DNA from: Tillandsia leiboldiana | Taxonomy: Eukaryota > Streptophyta > Magnoliopsida > Poales > Bromeliaceae | Reading direction: 5' to 3' | Assembly (NCBI GenBank): GCA_029204045.2 | Contig: CM055076.1 | Coordinates: 26,100,667-26,164,666 of the forward strand | DNA: 64,000 nt | Shown: in pieces, positions 12,201 through 24,504 of the stretch | Layout: each line of letters begins with the position of its first letter | Numbering within the stretch: the stretch's first letter is position 1 | Notes under the pieces: generated by a model | What the model saw: only the letters and a program-made list of their open reading frames with translations | Databases searched by the model: none | Told to the model about the DNA's origin: nothing | Program-made: the position numbers and the translations under genes

Positions 12201-13900
12201 GGTAGCCAAAACCTTCGAAAGAATTTTAACCATGCTGTTCTCAAGGCTGATAGGCCTAAGGTCGCTGGCAGAAAGGACCACACTTTTCTTAGGAATGAGA
12301 CAAATCCAGCTTGCATTGATCTCGTGGAGATCGAGAGAGCCGTTATGGAAGTTGGAGAAAAGTTCCATAACGTCAGCCTTGAGGACGTGCCAAAAGCGAT
12401 GGAAGAATAGCATTGGAAAGCCATCAGGCCCATGAGCTTATCCAGAGCGCAGGAGAAGATAGCATTTCTAACCTCGACCTCCTCGAAAGGAGCCTGAAGA
12501 CTGAGGAAGTCTATCTCAGAATCGGTAGAAGGGTACAACGAAGCGAAGTTGATGGAAGCACTCATGTCGGGAGCGACCCCGAGTCGCTTCACAAAGAAAG
12601 CGAACAAGAGGGCAGCAATAGAGTCCTGAGAATACCGTATAGAAGAACCATCGGCAAGTTGAGAGATGTAGTTTTTGTTACGGCGACAGCTAGCTTTAAG
12701 GTGGAAGAATTTGGTGTTTGCATCTCCAGCCCTTAACCACTGTACCCTAGATCTCTGCCTCTATTTGAATTCCTCCTGCAGACACAACTCTTCGTATCTC
12801 ATTTTAAGTAGAGGTCTAAGAGAACATTCCAAATCGATTAAGGGTCTAGACTCTTCAGCTAAATCGAGCCACTCAAGCCACTTGAGGCAAAGATCCTCCT
12901 GCAGGGAAATAGTTGGCTTAAGACCAGAGCTCCAAGACCGGAGAGCTGTCTGAACGCTCTGAATTTTGAAGAAATTCTACTCACAAGGCCGATCCCACTG
13001 CGGGTAACGTTCCAAGCGTTAGAAACCACCTCGAGACCGCCGGATATCGAAGCCAATAGGTCTCAAATCTAAAAATAGAGGAAGAAGGCGCAAAAGAGAA
13101 GGCCGTAAGCAGTAGGGGGGTGTGGTCAGCCTCGGCCGAGGTAAAGCACGAAGAGTAGAATGCGGAAAGAAGAGAAGCCAATCTTTAGACACAAACACGA
13201 TCGAGACGCTCTAAGGTAGGGAGGCGCCTGCCATTAGACTAAGTGAAAGACTTGTTCAAAATAGTAGATCGATAAGTCCTATGTCAGTCACCACACTTCG
13301 AAGTTGAGAATGTCAGTCAAATTTGAGGGAGGACCATTCTTATCTCGAATAGAGAGAAGAACATTGAAGTCGCCAAGGATCGTCCATTGCCCCACCAACA
13401 GAGACCGATGAATCGAAGCTCTTGAAAGAAACCGATTTCAAAGAAGGAATAGTGGTCCATAGATGTTGGAGATAGTAAAAAGTGACCCGTCCACCTTCCT
13501 TCTCAAGACGGATTAACCGAGAAAACCCCAACCCATTCATGCACGCAATCGAAAAGAACGGGGTTCCAAGCAGTAAGGAGACCACCCCTCATCCCGACAG
13601 CATCAAGAGTACAAAATTTTGAAGATGATAGCCGCGGAAAGAGGAAAACTTGGAGGGAGTAGTAGAGGCTAGCTTGGTTTCTTGGAGGCAGATCACACAG
13701 CATTTGGCGTGCTTAATAAAAACTTAGCAGCGACACATTTGACAGGGTCATTTAGTCACGGATATTCCAAGATAAAAATCTATAGGATCTGTTTCTAGCC
13801 ATAATAAAGAAAAAATCACCGGCATAAGAAAAGCGAACAGGGAGAGCTAACCTCAGTCCAAAACGGCCCCCAGGGCCGGCGAGGAGGAGAAAGAAGATCC
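9291..13900 (-). mobile_element. L1-type LINE, copy 1, 5' part lost in the gap
   Basis: Minus-strand non-LTR retrotransposon; its poly(A) tail appears as the T-run at 9291-9300. It carries the same domains as copy 2 (reverse transcriptase around 11750-12600, zf-RVT-like C-terminus around 9985-10300, endonuclease around 13300-13800), but 1-base indels break the frames. The nested TRIM lies at 10865-11335. The nonsense codons are identical to copy 2. Sequence upstream of 13900 is replaced by Ns. Confidence 0.9.
10865..11335 (+). mobile_element. TRIM retroelement nested in the LINE (copy 1)
   Basis: 471 bp with complete TRIM anatomy: 154-bp LTR (10865-11018, TGTGAC...GTTACA), two bases, primer-binding site TGGTATCAGAGCC (11021-11033, complementary to the 3' end of initiator tRNA-Met), a short non-coding interior, a purine tract (11171-11180), and a second LTR (11181-11335). 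It is flanked by ATCGA at 10860-10864 and 11336-11340. It encodes no protein and must use enzymes of other elements. Confidence 0.95.
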
Positions 13901-14000
13901 NNNNNNNNNNNNNNNNNNNNNNNNNNNNNNNNNNNNNNNNNNNNNNNNNNNNNNNNNNNNNNNNNNNNNNNNNNNNNNNNNNNNNNNNNNNNNNNNNNNN
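13901..14000. other. Assembly gap (100 N)
   Basis: Exactly 100 Ns, a conventional placeholder for a gap of unknown size. LINE sequence breaks off on the left and an LTR starts mid-element on the right. Confidence 1.
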
Positions 14001-14346
14001 AAATGGGAATTTTCCGGGAGCTTCGGCAAACTTCGGGATTGAGAATGGGCGAAAAATGGACGTCGTATTTGGACTCAGCGCGCGAAAACGATCAAAACGG
14101 TATATTCGCTTTATTTTTTCACAACACTTGGTACTGTTCACCGGAAACAGTAACCGCCGGCCGGAATTACTGTTCCGGCCGCCGGCGGCGAACGGCGAGC
14201 GGCGGCGGGCGGCGGCGCACGGCGGCGGGCGGCGGCGCAGCGGCGGCACAGCGGCAGAGGGCGGCGGCGCAGGCGCGGGCGGTCGGGGCTCGGGTGCGCG
14301 GTCCATGGGCCTGGCGTGCACCGGGAGCACCGAATACCCCCCGTGC

Positions 14347-14498
14347 CACGTGGCGGCTCCCGATTGGCTGGCCGGCTTCTAGAAGCCCACGGGGACTGTG
14401 ACACGTGGCGCACCCGGATTGGCCAACATTTTCCGGAGACCCGGCGCGGGGACCCGGGCCCGTGCTCCCACGTGGGACACGTGGCGTCTTCTGAGTGG
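14347..14498 (+). promoter_or_regulatory. ERSE-I-like modules in LTR U3
   Basis: CACGTG-N10-ATTGG occurs exactly at 14347-14367 and 14402-14422 (the complement of CCAAT-N10-CACGTG). A third copy at 14478-14498 has AGTGG in place of ATTGG. More G-box cores lie at 14469 and 14529. The modules sit about 110-260 bp upstream of the TATA box, a normal promoter position. The arrangement matches the minus-strand LTR in spacing and orientation. Confidence 0.6.
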
Positions 14499-14603
14499 CA
14501 TTGCACAGGCTGTTTCCTGTTTTGTCAACACGTGGCGCGTCCTGGATGGTCCATTCCGGTGTTTGCTGTTCTGCCCGGGATCTGGTGTGGAGCCTCAGCC
14601 CAT

Positions 14604-14611
14604 TATAAATA
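14604..14611 (+). promoter_or_regulatory. TATA box of the plus-strand LTR
   Basis: TATAAATA in the context 'cccattataaatagcagc', followed by a CT-rich leader at 14695-14725. Placement and context match the related minus-strand LTR. Confidence 0.7.
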
Positions 14612-15371
14612 GCAGCCCCCACCCCTCCTCATTTCCCACCTCGGTTTTCGAGCCTTTAGAGAGAGAACCAGAGAAAGTGCCCTCTACGAAAATTTTTCCT
14701 CTCTCTCTCCTCTCTCTCTCCTCAGAATTTTAGAATTTTTGGAGTTACAGTTAGTGAGTTATCTGCGACGCGGCGCACTGCGACGGTTTTCTTTTTCGGC
14801 CCATTTCCCGTCGCAGTTCCGTCGAAAATTCCCTGTGGGCTAACCAGGAGGAATTTTTGGACGATTTTTGCGACAGCGCGTTCCTAAGAGGTAAGGCTTC
14901 GATTTCCGTGTTGATCACTTTGCTCCATTTCGTACTTTTGGCACGTTTCCCGAGGTCTCTTTGACCCCCTTTTTGCTGTGGAAATTTCTGGACAGTGTCA
15001 ACTTCTCCGATTTTTATCTTGGCGTAGGAGCATCAGATCGAGGCATTTAAAGAGTCGATTTTGATCTACTCTTCGCGAGGAACGCAACCGTAATTTTTCT
15101 GGATTTTTCTGAGCACTATACAGAGGTGAAAAACTCCTCTCTTTTCGTGCTATTTGAAAAACAGCAAAAGCTGTATTTTTATGAATACTATAGTTACACC
15201 CTGTGCAATGTGTGTTGCTGTAGGGCACCGTTTTCGGCAGACAGCAGTTCTAGGAGACTGTGGACAACCAGGAGACTACCTGAGGTGTAATTTGAGCTGT
15301 TCGAGGTGGGCGGTTGTTGCTTACCTCATTTTTGACAAGCTCACTGGGATTACTGGAACTCCCCTAAAATT

Positions 15372-15548
15372 TAATATGACAATTGATGAGAACAATTGGG
15401 ACAAACTAATATGACAATTGATGAGAACAATTGGGACAAACTAATATGACAATTGATGAGAACAATTGGGACAAACTAAATTGATGAGAACTATTGGGAT
15501 TACTAACAGGACTACTAACAGGACTACTAACAGGACTACTAACAGGAC
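15372..15548. repeat. Short tandem repeats inside the LTR (35 bp x3, then 12 bp x4)
   Basis: Copies of a 35-bp unit starting 'taatatgacaattgatgag' begin at 15372, 15407 and 15442. A 12-bp unit 'tactaacaggac' begins at 15501, 15513, 15525 and 15537. The second array derives from the same local text. Confidence 0.9.
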
Positions 15549-18500
15549 AATTGATGAGAACCGCTGGGACAAACTCTCCTAAAATTTAATATAATTCCAC
15601 AGATAATATGATGACTTATATTGGGACACTGTGATTGAGACAAAGGCTATAATCTCGTATGCAAATGACTTTTTAAATCTTTGACACTATTTTACAACTT
15701 TTAAAATAAAGACAGTTGCATGCATGCCCGGACATCAGGTAGGGCCACTATTTATTGCTACACTATCATATTAAGACTTGACATGTTTTATTGCTCTCTT
15801 TTGCTTTCAGTTGCTTGTCGCTCGAATATGAGCAGGGGTTTGGAATAGTATAGCCAAGGTTATGTTAGATTATAAACTTGTGGGGTGTTGCGGTAACCGC
15901 GGACTGTAGGCGGTCGGCCAGATGTTTATCCTTGCATCAGAATGGGGTTGAGTCTGGTTTATTTTTGGCATCAGCAGGGGATCGGGCTTTTCTTTAGTGG
16001 ATGGTTTTTCCCACTTATTGAGTACTATGGCATCATATCAGGGTTTCTTAGTGGATGGCTTTTTCCACTTTGATCATAGTCATGATCCAGTCCTGCTGTT
16101 TACGACACTTATGATACTTATTACTGAGGTACTTTTACTCGTGTGGGTCGCTCCCCTCGAGTGCCACTCCGGAGTGTGTTACAGGCAGGCTTGAGTCCTT
16201 GAGACTCTCATTCCCTATCGGTGTTATGCATTGGCCAGCATACCCGATTTGGGCAGGCAAGGCGCAGCAGGCAGTACCAGTTTTACTGGTGGCATAAGAT
16301 TGGGTTTATTCAGGCAGGCATGTTAGATACTGATGCATACATACAGTCATTCCTTTTGGCACTGCATTTAGAGGCATGCTAGTGGTGGTTTCCCTTTATT
16401 CAGCAGTTCTGCTTACAGCTTTACCACTTTTTCCTTTCGGGCCTCTAGTAGTCCTAGTGGGTGCGTCAGAGTTGAGGTTTTGCCCACTAGGGGAGGCTAC
16501 TGGTTTATCTGGTAGTTCTCACCCCCATTACTGTTTTTCTCTTTCTTCTTCTTTATTTTGCAGAGTCGTCTGCGGGAGCTGCTAGGCTATCAGCGGCTGA
16601 TAAAGGTAAGGGGATCGCTGAGTAGATAGATCTCCTGGGAGACTGAGAGCTGTAGATAGACGTTGTACCCTTCACTCAGACTGTGACATTCTCCTTTTAT
16701 TTTGAGTCTGGCTTTCGTCGGCTGGTTGTATTATTTTGGTGAGCTGGGAGATTATTGTACATATTACAGTTTATTTTTAGTTCCAGTATGAGATACTATG
16801 TGGTTCTTCGACTTCAGCTCTGCATTATGCTCTTTTATTGTTCATATTATATCGGAGCAGGTTACCAGCGCTTCGTGTACTCGGGAAATCCCGTGTGCAC
16901 GGCGGATCTGTTGGCAAGCCCGGGTTCCGGGGCGTGACAGCGCTGGTGCATATCCGACCAAAAACTAGTGTTTCGGCCAGATGCATGCAACTCGCGGTTT
17001 TACTGGCTACTCCAGTGTTGGGGCTGTATTGGGGGAGTCCCTAGGAGATGAGGAAGGGAGTGGGGTGCCCCCAGAAACAAAGAAAACCAGAGAGGAAGGC
17101 TTTGGATTACCTCTGTTTCGAGGATCAAGAATAAAGAAGAAAGACTGGGTTTTTTGGTGTCATGCGGCAGTGGCAGGTGGCGGCGCTGTACGGGGGCTAT
17201 CTCCTGAGGGTGATCAAGATGACAGAGGGGTGTTGGAGCAAGTGGAGGAACTTTGATGATCCTGTCTTCCTCCCAGCCCAAGAACAAGGAAGAAGGGATG
17301 TGATTTCTTCCTTTTTCGGCGAGGTGTGGTCGTGGCCGGCGGTAGGATAGGTCGTGGATGAAGTAAATGAAAGGGAGAGACGTGCTGGTGGCTATGGAGG
17401 CTTTAGGTTTTGTGCTGCTAGGGTTTCCTAGGAAACCCTAGGTGTTGCTATATAGAAATGAAAAAGATGCAAATAACTCCACTTTTATTTCATATTTTAA
17501 AACGAGTCCCTCGCTGAATGTGTAATATGTATAGAGGCCCCTCCACGAGCAATCTCGCTCAATTCAATGCATAAAATATAGACACTTTTGCGATAATTAA
17601 TACTCTGTAAAAATTATGTTTTACGTGCTTTTTCGTAGTTTCGGTTCGCCGAAATCGAAATCGGATTTCACCACGTCGTTCAACTCGATGAGATCGTTTG
17701 GACAACTATTTTATTTTGCCGAGTTTGGGTCTCGTTAGATTAGATTAGTTGTTTCTTTAAAAACACACTTAAAAATTCAAATTTCTTAAATTTAAAATTT
17801 TTAAATATTAAATTTATTTTAAAGTTTAGAATTTAAAATTCACATATATTATATGAGAAGTGTTTTGTTACTACCCTTAAAGGATGAGAAGTGTTTTATT
17901 TCTAACGAACCTACAAGATATACCTACTAATATTTAACTAAATAATTAATTTTTAAATTATTATAAAGTATATTACTTGATTGCAACAAACAAACCTAAT
18001 AATTACATGAATTTCAAAATAATATGAATTAAAATTAAATTTAATCTAATTAATTTTAAAATAATATGAATTAAAATTAAATTTAATTTTCTCAACGGCG
18101 GTTTTCATTATCGGATTGAGATCTATCGGGGAGATGGAGAAATATATATTTGTGAAATGCGATATTATGTATCAAATATTTTTTTATCATACTTTTTTTT
18201 TTTTTACCGCATGTACTGTCTAAAAAGCTCATAAACAAATAAAATATTATATTTCATACAAAAAGGTAATGAAATAAAAAAAAATTAGCTGTTTTAGGAA
18301 TAAGTATATAATAGAGAATTATTGTAAAAAAATATTTGGTTGGATATTAGATTAGTGGCGGGAATAAAAGAAATTGTGTTTGGTTTGATAATAAAGAATA
18401 AGAGAAATAGAGAGTGAAAGTGGATTAAAATGACGTTTTTATTCTCAACCATAATATTTTTTTAAAATAAATAAAAATTTTACTTGCATGATTTTAAATA

Positions 18501-19488
18501 TTTAATTTAAAATATTTATTATAAAAAATATTTAAATTTATATTTTATTTGTATATAAAAAAACATTAAAACATTTAAAATTTTTAAAAATAAAAAATTT
18601 TAAAATTTAAAATTTTAAATTTATAAAAGAAAGAGAACTATTTGTAACAAGATTGGAAACTCAGGCGCAGGGACCCATCCAATTTGTGTTTGAGTTAATT
18701 TGGGAATATCCCTCTTATCCCCCAAATTAATTCCAACCCAAACGCCTCCTAAGTTAAGTCCATATCAAACATAGTCTAAGCATTAAATAATATCTCCTAA
18801 AAAATCTAAAATAATTATTAAGGCTGGATACACAAAGAAAGCTCTAATTTTTAGGACATGAAAACAAAAAAGCACTCATTCTCAACTCCTTCAGATCCGT
18901 AATTACATTCCTGCCTTGGCATTAAATAATATATTTATATTGATGGTAATAGTGAACCAATATAATAAGAAAATAAGTGTTATATAATTTAAATAATAGA
19001 TAAAAAACTATAATTTATTATAAATTTTTATTTACTAAATATTTTAGTATTTAAAAAGTTAAACATTTCACTACTCACAATATTTTTATAAGCTTTTATA
19101 TTATTTTTTATATTATTTTTTAATATTTCGATCTAGAAAAGTAAAAATAAATATAAAATTTATTTTCATTGGTTAATCCTCCAATATCACAAATCAAATT
19201 GCAGAAATAATATAATTCTAATCTTTTAAATTTTAGGAAAAAAATGATAAATCATATGATATATATATATATATGCATCAAGCATTGGTGGTTAATTATT
19301 TCACCATCTCACAAGATAAAAGTGAATCAATAACAAATATCATTTGTATGACATCTCACAACAAAAAAATGAAGCAACTATGAAAGTCATTTGTTTGGCT
19401 TCTTCAACTTTTTCAGTTATATTTTACGATGTTTACAACTATAAATATAAAAATTATTTATTTTAGTAGAATACAAATATTTTTTTTT

Positions 19489-19491
<3 letters not shown>

Positions 19492-19581
<90 letters not shown>
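19492..19581. repeat. TA microsatellite, copy 2
   Basis: About 45 TA units, compared with about 25 in copy 1. Confidence 0.95.
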
Positions 19582-19585
<4 letters not shown>

Positions 19586-21727
19586 GTGTACAAAAATTTC
19601 CTTACAAATAGTACAAATAAGAAAAATACAAATTTGCGGAAAAGTGAAGGCCCTATTCAAATAGGCTTATAATTGAGGGGTTGCAATGCATTTTTATCAT
19701 TATAACTAGCATATATATATTTATATTTTTCAAATATATATATTTGGGTGTACAATTCTTTTTTTCAAATATTTGTACACCTAAAGGGTGTATATTCTAC
19801 CGTCTACACCCACCCATCTAAAGGTGGGGGGCCATTTCATAAATTATAAAGTGATATTTCATCACATCCTACTTATTGAATGAATAGAATGTGAGATGTA
19901 AATCTCACATGGAATGTACAACTAGTAATTTTCAATTTCAATAGCATTTCTTTTAGAGTTAGAAAATGCTAGTTATAATGATAAAAATGCATTGCAACCC
20001 CTCAATTATAAGGCTATTCCAATAGGGTCAACTTTACATTTTTCTATTGACTTTTTCGCAAATTTGTATTTTTCTTATTTGTACTATTTGTAAGAAAATT
20101 TTTAAAATAATATAGTTGATTTGTCTTTTAATTTTTTAGTGAATGGATACAACTCTTAGTGAATGAATTTATCTCTTAGTAAAAAGATGTGTTTTTAATT
20201 AAAGAGTGTAACTTTTAGTAAAGAGATGCGACTCTAATCAAAGAGTGTGACTTTTAGTAAATGAATGTAAATGGATGCGATTCTTAGTGAAAGAATATGA
20301 TTTTTAATGAAATAGTTAAATATGAAAAGACATAATTTTATAATATATTTTTTCATGAATATGTCTGTTAAAATTAATTTTTACATTCAATGAATTTGAT
20401 CAAATAAATCAAAAAAAAAATTGTAACTAATTGATAGCTATAATCAAATAAAAAGTCAAAATTTAAAAAATCACTTAAACACCTGTTTATAAAGTATCAC
20501 TTCATGAAGCACTCGTTCGTAGTCTATATAAATTTTTAGCGTTGACTATTGAATGACGTAATTAGGGTTTATACTTTATTATATCCTGAGAGGCTATTCG
20601 TTGACTTAGTACACACTAAATTGATCAAACGATGGAAACGGATTAAGTTTTAAGAAAAGTGATTTTACTGCACACGCCATGAAACTTTTTCATCTTTCTA
20701 TTTCATATACACTTTCTACGCTTTTGCTCCAACACTATTTTAGTTAATTAAGATAGAAATTTACTTTTAATGAATTTATTAACTATTATCTATTAATTTT
20801 TCTAATTTTATTTACTAAAAGATTAAGGATAATAAATCAAAAGGTTATCTCCAGCTTAATCAATTTATTACCATCACTCAACAAACAAGCAGCAGGCCGA
20901 AAAGAAAAAAAAGGCTTCTAATTTCTTAAATGGTCCCAGTACAAATATATCTAAATTTAATTTAAAGTGTTTAAATTTATATCTCTAATTTTTAAAAATT
21001 TATTCTATATCAAAATATTCTAAAAATTTATTAAAAAATCACTAAAATAAATTAACTATCTTTAAAAAAAATTAAGAAAAATTAATATTAAATTTTTTTT
21101 TTTGATTTCTTGACAGCATCATTTCTTTGGGTGTTCCCTCTCGTTTATAAGCATTATAATTATTAGAGTAACAAGCTAGAAATTAAGTAAATATTCCTAC
21201 TAAAAAAAATTGGATTGTGATTAACTATCTAATAAATTTATGATTAAATTAAATAATAAAATTTACCGATAAATACTATAGAAAATTTAAAAATTATTAA
21301 AAAAAGAAGCGAAAAATAAAATTAATTCAGAAATATGCGAGGCATTGTTGTAAAACGTATTTTTTTATTTCATGCAGATTAATCAGAAATACCATCCCAA
21401 AATACGACATAAATTTCTCTTTAAAATAATTTTTTAATAAAAATTTCTCTCAATTCTCCTCCTTTATTGTTTTTTTTTTTTTCTTTCATATATCTTATAT
21501 TATAAACAATAAATAATGTATAAACAGTAAATAATATATATAGAGGGGAAATGGGAGTAGTACTTTGGAAATACCAACTTAACGTTAAATTAAAAACTAC
21601 TTTAATTAGGGCGGACCCTTAATTAACGCCTTGTGTGTAGCGGGCGGGAAAAAACCTCGATAATAAAAATATATAAATAATAATAAATAAAAATAAATTA
21701 ATTAATAAATTAATAATAATAATAATA

Positions 21728-22228
21728 GGGGTAATTTTTTATATACCTCTAAAATTTTTTCTGTTTTTAGATTTATCCTTCTTAGAAGGCTAATATTAAA
21801 ACTACCCTTCTTACGTTCCAACTTCTTTCTAAAAGGCTAATATTAAAACTACCCTTCTTACGTTCCAACTTCTTTCTAAAATATCACTGAAGTTAAACTC
21901 TGTTAGTGTACCGTTTGGAGCTGCCGTTATCTGTATGAAATTACTATTTTGCTCTTTCAAATATATCCTTCTACCCTAACCAATTTTTCTTATGTACCCT
22001 TAAAATTTTCAATAGTTTTGATAGATAGGGACAAAATAGGTATATCTGATAGTTTTCAACTCCGATTATTATTTAACTCTAGTTTAACCCTAGTTAACTT
22101 AACAAAGGGAAACGGTAGGAGTATTTTTAATAACGGTGGAACGTATGAAGGGTATATTGGAAAGAAAAAAATAAGAGGGATAAATCAGATATTTCTTCAG
22201 ATTTCAGGGGTACACAGACAATTATCTC
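21728..22228. mobile_element. MULE-type MITE (copy 2)
   Basis: 501 bp, ends 'ggggtaatttttt' and 'gacaattatctc', flanked by ATAATAATA at 21719-21727 and 22229-22237. The duplication is low-complexity, but the relative at 47300-47919 independently shows a 9-bp duplication of a different sequence. Non-coding; the frame across it is incidental. Confidence 0.7.
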
Positions 22229-22471
22229 ATAATAATAATACTTTAAAAAATTTTAGATTTTTATCAACAGTAACTACTGTATCTCGTTACCGATCTTGTT
22301 TTCAATTGTTTACTGATTTTTTACCATTCATTATTTTCATTCAAAATAAAAACTAAACGTTTTGGCATTATCTTTTGTTGAAGTTTAAACTCTCCTTGGA
22401 AATCTCCATTCCACATTTAGTTTTTCGGTATTTATTTTCGATGTAAACAGAATGTAGATTAGTAAGAATAT

Positions 22472-22717
22472 CACTACAATAAAATTATAGTATAGCGGTG
22501 ATTTTAAATGTTTCTAAAATTTTTAAAAATTACTGCTAGAAAAAATATCGGCACTTATTATTAATATCGTTATATGTGCAGTCGTTAAGTTATATAGTGC
22601 TAAAAAAATATTTCTATAATAATTTAATTTAATTTTGAATATAGATAAAATATAAATATGAATTTACAAAAAAAAGATCACAGAAATATATCGCTATAAT
22701 TTAATTTTGTTGTAGTG
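22472..22717. mobile_element. CACTA-type MITE (copy 2)
   Basis: 246 bp, CACTACAATAAAA at the left and ...TTGTTGTAGTG at the right, TAT on both flanks. Identical in structure to 7957-8201. Confidence 0.85.
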
Positions 22718-23193
22718 TATTCATATAATTAGTATAACATAATTTTAATATTTTCAAAATTGAAAAAAAAAGTATTTGGTCATATAATATTTAAATGCAC
22801 CAAAGAATTAAATAATATTTTCTTGTTAATTATTTTACCATTTCAAAAGAAAAAAACTAAACCAACAATCTTTATCATTAGTTTGGGCTCATCTAGTTTT
22901 TGAACAAGTATGGAGAAATTTTAATGAATAAATAGATTTAGACAAAATAACCTAACTAGATAATTGTATTTGCAGTACATGTATGTTTATTTACATAATT
23001 AAACTACATGTTTAGTTACATAATTAAACTTCAATTAAACAGCTCTGCCTTCAATTTTTGTAAGGCTATTCCATGTCCTTCATATATTCATTTTGTAATT
23101 ATTTTTGAAATTATTTGCTTCCAAAACTGTAATGTAAAAAAAAAAATATGACACATTTTTTTTAGATATTTGTATCACAATTAATTCTCAATC

Positions 23194-23197
<4 letters not shown>

Positions 23198-23289
<92 letters not shown>
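23198..23289. repeat. TA microsatellite, copy 2
   Basis: Uninterrupted TA run of about 45 units; copy 1 has interruptions here. Confidence 0.95.
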
Positions 23290-23290
<1 letters not shown>

Positions 23291-24504
23291 CATATTGATT
23301 TGGGTCTATATAAATTTTTTTACGGAAAAAAATATTTTTCAACGTAATATACGGAAATGGTATTTTCTCATCATATGTTTTTACTATACGTAACATAATT
23401 TTTTTAGGATCTCAAATAAATATATGATACACAATATTATATACAAAATTAAATATAATATTTTTTAATAATAATTTTTTATCGTAATCTCCCCGTAATC
23501 TAAGTATACACTAAGAAGACCTACACTAAGTGACCTACTAAGAAGACATGTACGAGAGTTTTAGTTTCTAGAAACGAGGATGGAAAAGCACTCATTCTCG
23601 TACTCTGTTATCCCCTCGTGCATTTCTATCGTAGATGTTGTAGTGAAGCGATATAATTAATAAATAAGTTCCATATAATTTAAATAACACATAAAATTTA
23701 TAATTTTATTATTTTATCACTTAAAAAATTAAACATTACACTACACACAATAATTTTATAAACCTTTATATTATTTTTTATAAATATTCTTGATATTCTC
23801 ATTCACTCGTTTTTTTTTTGATTAAATAGGAATATACCCTATTTAAAATTAAAAGTAAAGGAATACATGGAGTTACAACTCATGCGAATATAGATGAAAT
23901 GTCCGAACTCTAGCTACCACAACAGAAGGAGACCACTGCAGCTGCCGTAGTCACCACAGCGAACCACTGCAGCAGCGAGGTCTGCAACATCAGCGACACA
24001 TCAACAAGAGCGTTAAAAAGACACACACAAACAGAATGGAACCAACAACACCAACAACAGCCCCAACTAGCATAAAAAATATAAGAAAAACAAGCCAAAA
24101 TCGATGAGACTCAGTCATGACAGATAAAGGTAAACTCAATCCGCGACCGCTTGAGGAAGCCCAGATCCGAAGAACTTTGTAAATGAGTTGAGCCCGAAGG
24201 AATGAGATGAACAGACCAGCAACTAATTAATCCAGTTGAGCACAGCAAGGCACAAATTAATCCCAAAAGCCAAAGTCTAGAGGTTGATGGAGTTGAAAAC
24301 TCTAATAGCACAACTAGCACTCGTTGATAAACTATTGCCAAAGATGCGCATGTTACGTTCAATCCAAAGTTCCCAACAAGTAGCGGCGAATAAAAGATCA
24401 AAGTGCTCTTTCGAACGGCCCCTCAAGGCCCTCCTTGCGTTACTCCATCTACTCGCTAAGTCCCCGGAAAAGTTAAGTAAGCTGCGGCAAGTAAGAGGCC
24501 AATG

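Larger units (their letters stand above)
2487..13900. repeat. Copy 1 of an 11.4-kb duplicated block (ends at assembly gap)
   Basis: Matches 16940-28440 over its whole length, including the same LINE nonsense codons, the same nested TRIM with the same target duplication and the same MITEs. Copy 1 differs mainly by many single-base indels, often in homopolymers, and by shorter TA runs. Its LINE frames are therefore chopped into short pieces while copy 2 stays open. It stops at the N gap. The indel-rich profile fits a low-coverage contig end or an unmerged haplotype better than a true tandem duplication. Confidence 0.9.
14001..16939 (+). mobile_element. LTR (at least 2.9 kb, 5' end in the gap) of a Ty3/gypsy-like element
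   Basis: Related to the LTR at 1-1090 but on the plus strand. U3 has G-box/CCAAT modules (14347-14498) and a TATA box at 14604, followed by a long R/U5 with short tandem repeats. It ends in 'ggggcgtgaca' at 16939 and is followed directly by 'gcgctggtgc', which is continuous at 2487 in the other copy. The insertion is thus absent from copy 1. No primer-binding site follows the end, so this is a solo LTR or the 3' LTR of a longer element hidden in the gap. Small frames inside show no known domain. Confidence 0.7.
17530..23809. repeat. Unit A of the tandem-repeat family (copy 2)
   Basis: Same landmarks as 3056-9290: a TA run at 19492-19581, a fold-back at about 19592-20102, a MULE-type MITE at 21728 and a CACTA MITE at 22472. 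The rest is AT-rich and non-genic. It ends at the LINE poly(T) run; the part corresponding to 54117-54880 of unit C is missing beyond the LINE. Confidence 0.75.

Noticed and set aside
12087..12953. Plus-strand frames of about 90-107 codons across the LINE
   Set aside because: Antisense shadows of the LINE reverse transcriptase, repeated at the same places in copy 2.
14003..14733. Open frames on both strands at the start of the plus-strand LTR
   Set aside because: Same GC effect. The sequence is U3 and leader of an LTR, and the frames are not conserved with the related LTR at 1-1090.
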